A model generated the notes under the pieces. The model searched no databases, was not told where the DNA came from, and saw nothing but the letters and a program-made list of their open reading frames with translations. The position numbers were made by a program, and so were the translations under genes. 64,000 nt of DNA. It comes from CAWCCP01 sp963701245 (GTDB lineage: Bacteria; Patescibacteriota; Saccharimonadia; Saccharimonadales; UBA4665). Below, piece by piece: positions 62,767 to 64,000 of this stretch; position 1 is the stretch's first letter; each line of letters begins with the position of its first letter. The stretch lies in assembly GCA_963701245.1 (NCBI GenBank), contig OY969576.1, positions 1,364,001-1,428,000 on the forward strand, written 5' to 3'.

Positions 62767-63321
62767 TTACATGTAGGGTTGACCGTTTACAATAAATGAA
62801 CCAGCTTGTAAGCGCATAGTATTTAGCTCGGAAGCTTTATCAACGCTAATTTGACCTATAGCGGCTTTGAGATCGGCAATAGTGACGGACTCGGGGTGAT
62901 CAAAGGGAAATGCCGCTTCAAGTGCAAGCCATCCATAGCGTTGGGGATGCATTACGCCTACTACATTAACGTTAGCATCCATGTTCAATATATTTCCCGA
63001 GAATACTCGATCTTTGGGCATATTAGCAGGTTTTCTGCCTCTTAAAGGTGTTAAGTACGGTACCGCCTGAGTCTCGCCTAATTGGATATCTACCCCTTGG
63101 AGCCAGCGTCTACTTTCTTCTACAGCCTGATGTATGGCAAATTCGGAGTACGGATCGGTATAAGTTGCTAAATTGGCTCGTACCTTATCACCCTCCAAAG
63201 GAGGAGATTCGTATCCGATGAGCATTAATTGGAAAACATTAATAAGAGGATATCTTCCTTCTCTATACGATGGATGGTAGGTCGGGAAAGGCGCGGGAGG
63301 TAAATTTGAACTCTTAGTCAT
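62767..63321 (-). CDS. Hypothetical protein (184 aa); second cassette of tRNA-His
   Basis: Soluble protein starting MTKSSNLPPAPFPTYHP. TATATT ends seven bases before ATG 63321; the earlier in-frame start lacks such a signal. It has regular alpha/beta composition with WLALEAAFPFDHPE near the C-terminus. No family is recognised. Flanked by H1 upstream and H2 downstream. Confidence 0.55.
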   Translation of the reverse strand: MTKSSNLPPAPFPTYHPSYREGRYPLINVFQLMLIGYESPPLEGDKVRANLATYTDPYSEFAIHQAVEESRRWLQGVDIQLGETQAVPYLTPLRGRKPANMPKDRVFSGNILNMDANVNVVGVMHPQRYGWLALEAAFPFDHPESVTIADLKAAIGQISVDKASELNTMRLQAGSFIVNGQPYM

Positions 63322-63427
63322 AAATGCAAATATACAACTTACTACAAATATAATCAAACATCTGACATAAAAATTTATGACCTCTTGCCATTTAGTTTAA
63401 AAATATACGTGCTAAATGCTTATGCTT

Positions 63428-63460
63428 TGGGGCCGCGTAGCGAGCTACATTTGTCGGATT
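63428..63460 (-). repeat. Cassette-end repeat H1 (His)
   Basis: Minus strand: AATCCGACAAATGTAGC, then TCGCTACGCGGCCCCA, followed by AAGCATAAGCA. The GCCCCA plus (A)AGCATAAGCA is shared with the 3' end and flank of tRNA-His. GTAGC/GCTAC can pair as a small hairpin. Confidence 0.78.
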
Positions 63461-63871
63461 CTACCACCCAGGCAAGCAGAATGTACTAGTAAACGTAGCC
63501 AGAGCGCCAAGAAAACCAATAGCAAGCGCAAAAAGAACTGCAGCAACAATTTTTCGAGGTTGTTTTGATTTTATTGCAAAAACCAAACCAACAATTACAA
63601 ATAAAATACTTAGGATGCCCAGCAAAGTTACAATAAATTCCCAACGATTAGTAAGAGGACATTGATTATTTGAATGGGTATTTTCGTAATTGGTTACATA
63701 CGTTTCGCCAAGGCCAGCGAAAATCCACGCCACAGCTTGGATTAATAGTGCCCATGCATAAAAAACTATCGATTCTAGTTTCTTGCTCAGTGAATTTGCT
63801 TTCTCGACACTAAAGAGATAGATCAATATGATAATACAAACCAAAGCTACGAATGACGCAAGAATGTTCAT
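63461..63871 (-). CDS. Four-helix membrane protein; first cassette of tRNA-His
   Basis: Protein of 136 residues: helices at about 3-25, 34-52, 78-102 and 108-130, with an extracytoplasmic loop (NSNNQCPL-like) and a second Cys at FCLPGW. Extended -10 TGTTATACT ends six bases before the ATG. No family is recognised. Confidence 0.6.
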   Translation of the reverse strand: MNILASFVALVCIIILIYLFSVEKANSLSKKLESIVFYAWALLIQAVAWIFAGLGETYVTNYENTHSNNQCPLTNRWEFIVTLLGILSILFVIVGLVFAIKSKQPRKIVAAVLFALAIGFLGALATFTSTFCLPGW

Positions 63872-63908
63872 AGCGAAAGTATAACACGGGGGTAAAATTG
63901 CTTATGCT

Positions 63909-63985
63909 TGGGGCGAACGATGGGGCTCGAACCCACGACATTCGGAACCACAACCCGACGCTCTACCAGCTGAGCTACGTCCGCC
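63909..63985 (-). tRNA. tRNA-His (anticodon GTG), anchor of a cassette array
   Basis: Acceptor GCGGACG/CGTTCGC with the extra G-1 (63985) opposite C73, anticodon loop TTGTGGT, T-loop GTTCGAGCC, and encoded CCA (63909-63911). Two small gene units follow on the same strand, each ending in a GCCCCA repeat. Confidence 0.96.
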
Positions 63986-64000
63986 ACGCAATCATTCTCG

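Overview
The window looks like chromosomal DNA of a bacterium using the standard code (TAA, TAG and TGA all serve as stops). A helix-turn-helix domain fused to the N-terminus of MurA, DrrAB-type ABC exporters, short genes and many small membrane proteins suggest a Candidate Phyla Radiation lineage, perhaps Saccharibacteria-like. That is inference, and the biosynthetic content (single-chain purL, pdxS-pdxT, serA, serC-like, glyA) is richer than usual for that group. Many genes have no Shine-Dalgarno sequence and instead a TAnnnT box, often preceded by TGn, 6-8 bases before the ATG, which implies widespread leaderless mRNAs.

Layout. 1-8.5 kb: the end of purL, an M24 peptidase, a broken PLD-like gene, an attenuator-like leader with a 68-aa ORF, three membrane or transport units and a GNAT protein. 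8.5-16 kb: a nest of four insertion sequences whose terminal repeats and target duplications can be resolved, then a second DrrAB pair and an IS30 remnant. 16-28 kb: assorted enzymes, two damaged DUF1801 genes (one split by an IS3 element), a nickel permease, a second IS481 copy, and a secreted beta-helix protein. 28-50 kb: mostly housekeeping, with pdxS-pdxT, plsY-cdsA, murB, a one-carbon group (glyA, sarcosine-oxidase-like, homocysteine methyltransferase) and HTH-murA, plus many small membrane proteins. 50-64 kb: three tRNA genes, each followed by inserted small genes, and serA-serC.

The most unusual feature is at the three tRNA genes (Gly-TCC, Arg-TCT, His-GTG). Downstream of each, on the same strand, lie one to several small single-gene units, and each unit ends in a roughly 30-bp sequence resembling a tRNA T-arm plus CCA end. 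The last six bases of those repeats match the cognate tRNA, including the discriminator base: GCACCA for Gly, GCGCCA for Arg, GCCCCA for His. Within the Gly array the repeats are far more like each other than like the tRNA, as integron attC sites resemble each other more than attI. I interpret these as tRNA-anchored gene-cassette arrays. Most cassette genes carry their own leaderless-type promoter. No site-specific recombinase is encoded here, so an enzyme acting in trans would be needed.

Metabolically the conserved genes fit together: SerA and the SerC-like aminotransferase lead to serine, GlyA converts serine to glycine and a one-carbon unit, the sarcosine-oxidase-like and homocysteine methyltransferase genes handle methyl groups, PurL consumes glutamine in purine synthesis, and PdxS/PdxT make the PLP used by GlyA and the SerC-like enzyme. 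PlsY and CdsA serve phospholipid synthesis; MurA and MurB serve peptidoglycan. Several frameshifts fall at short homopolymers and could be real decay or sequencing error.
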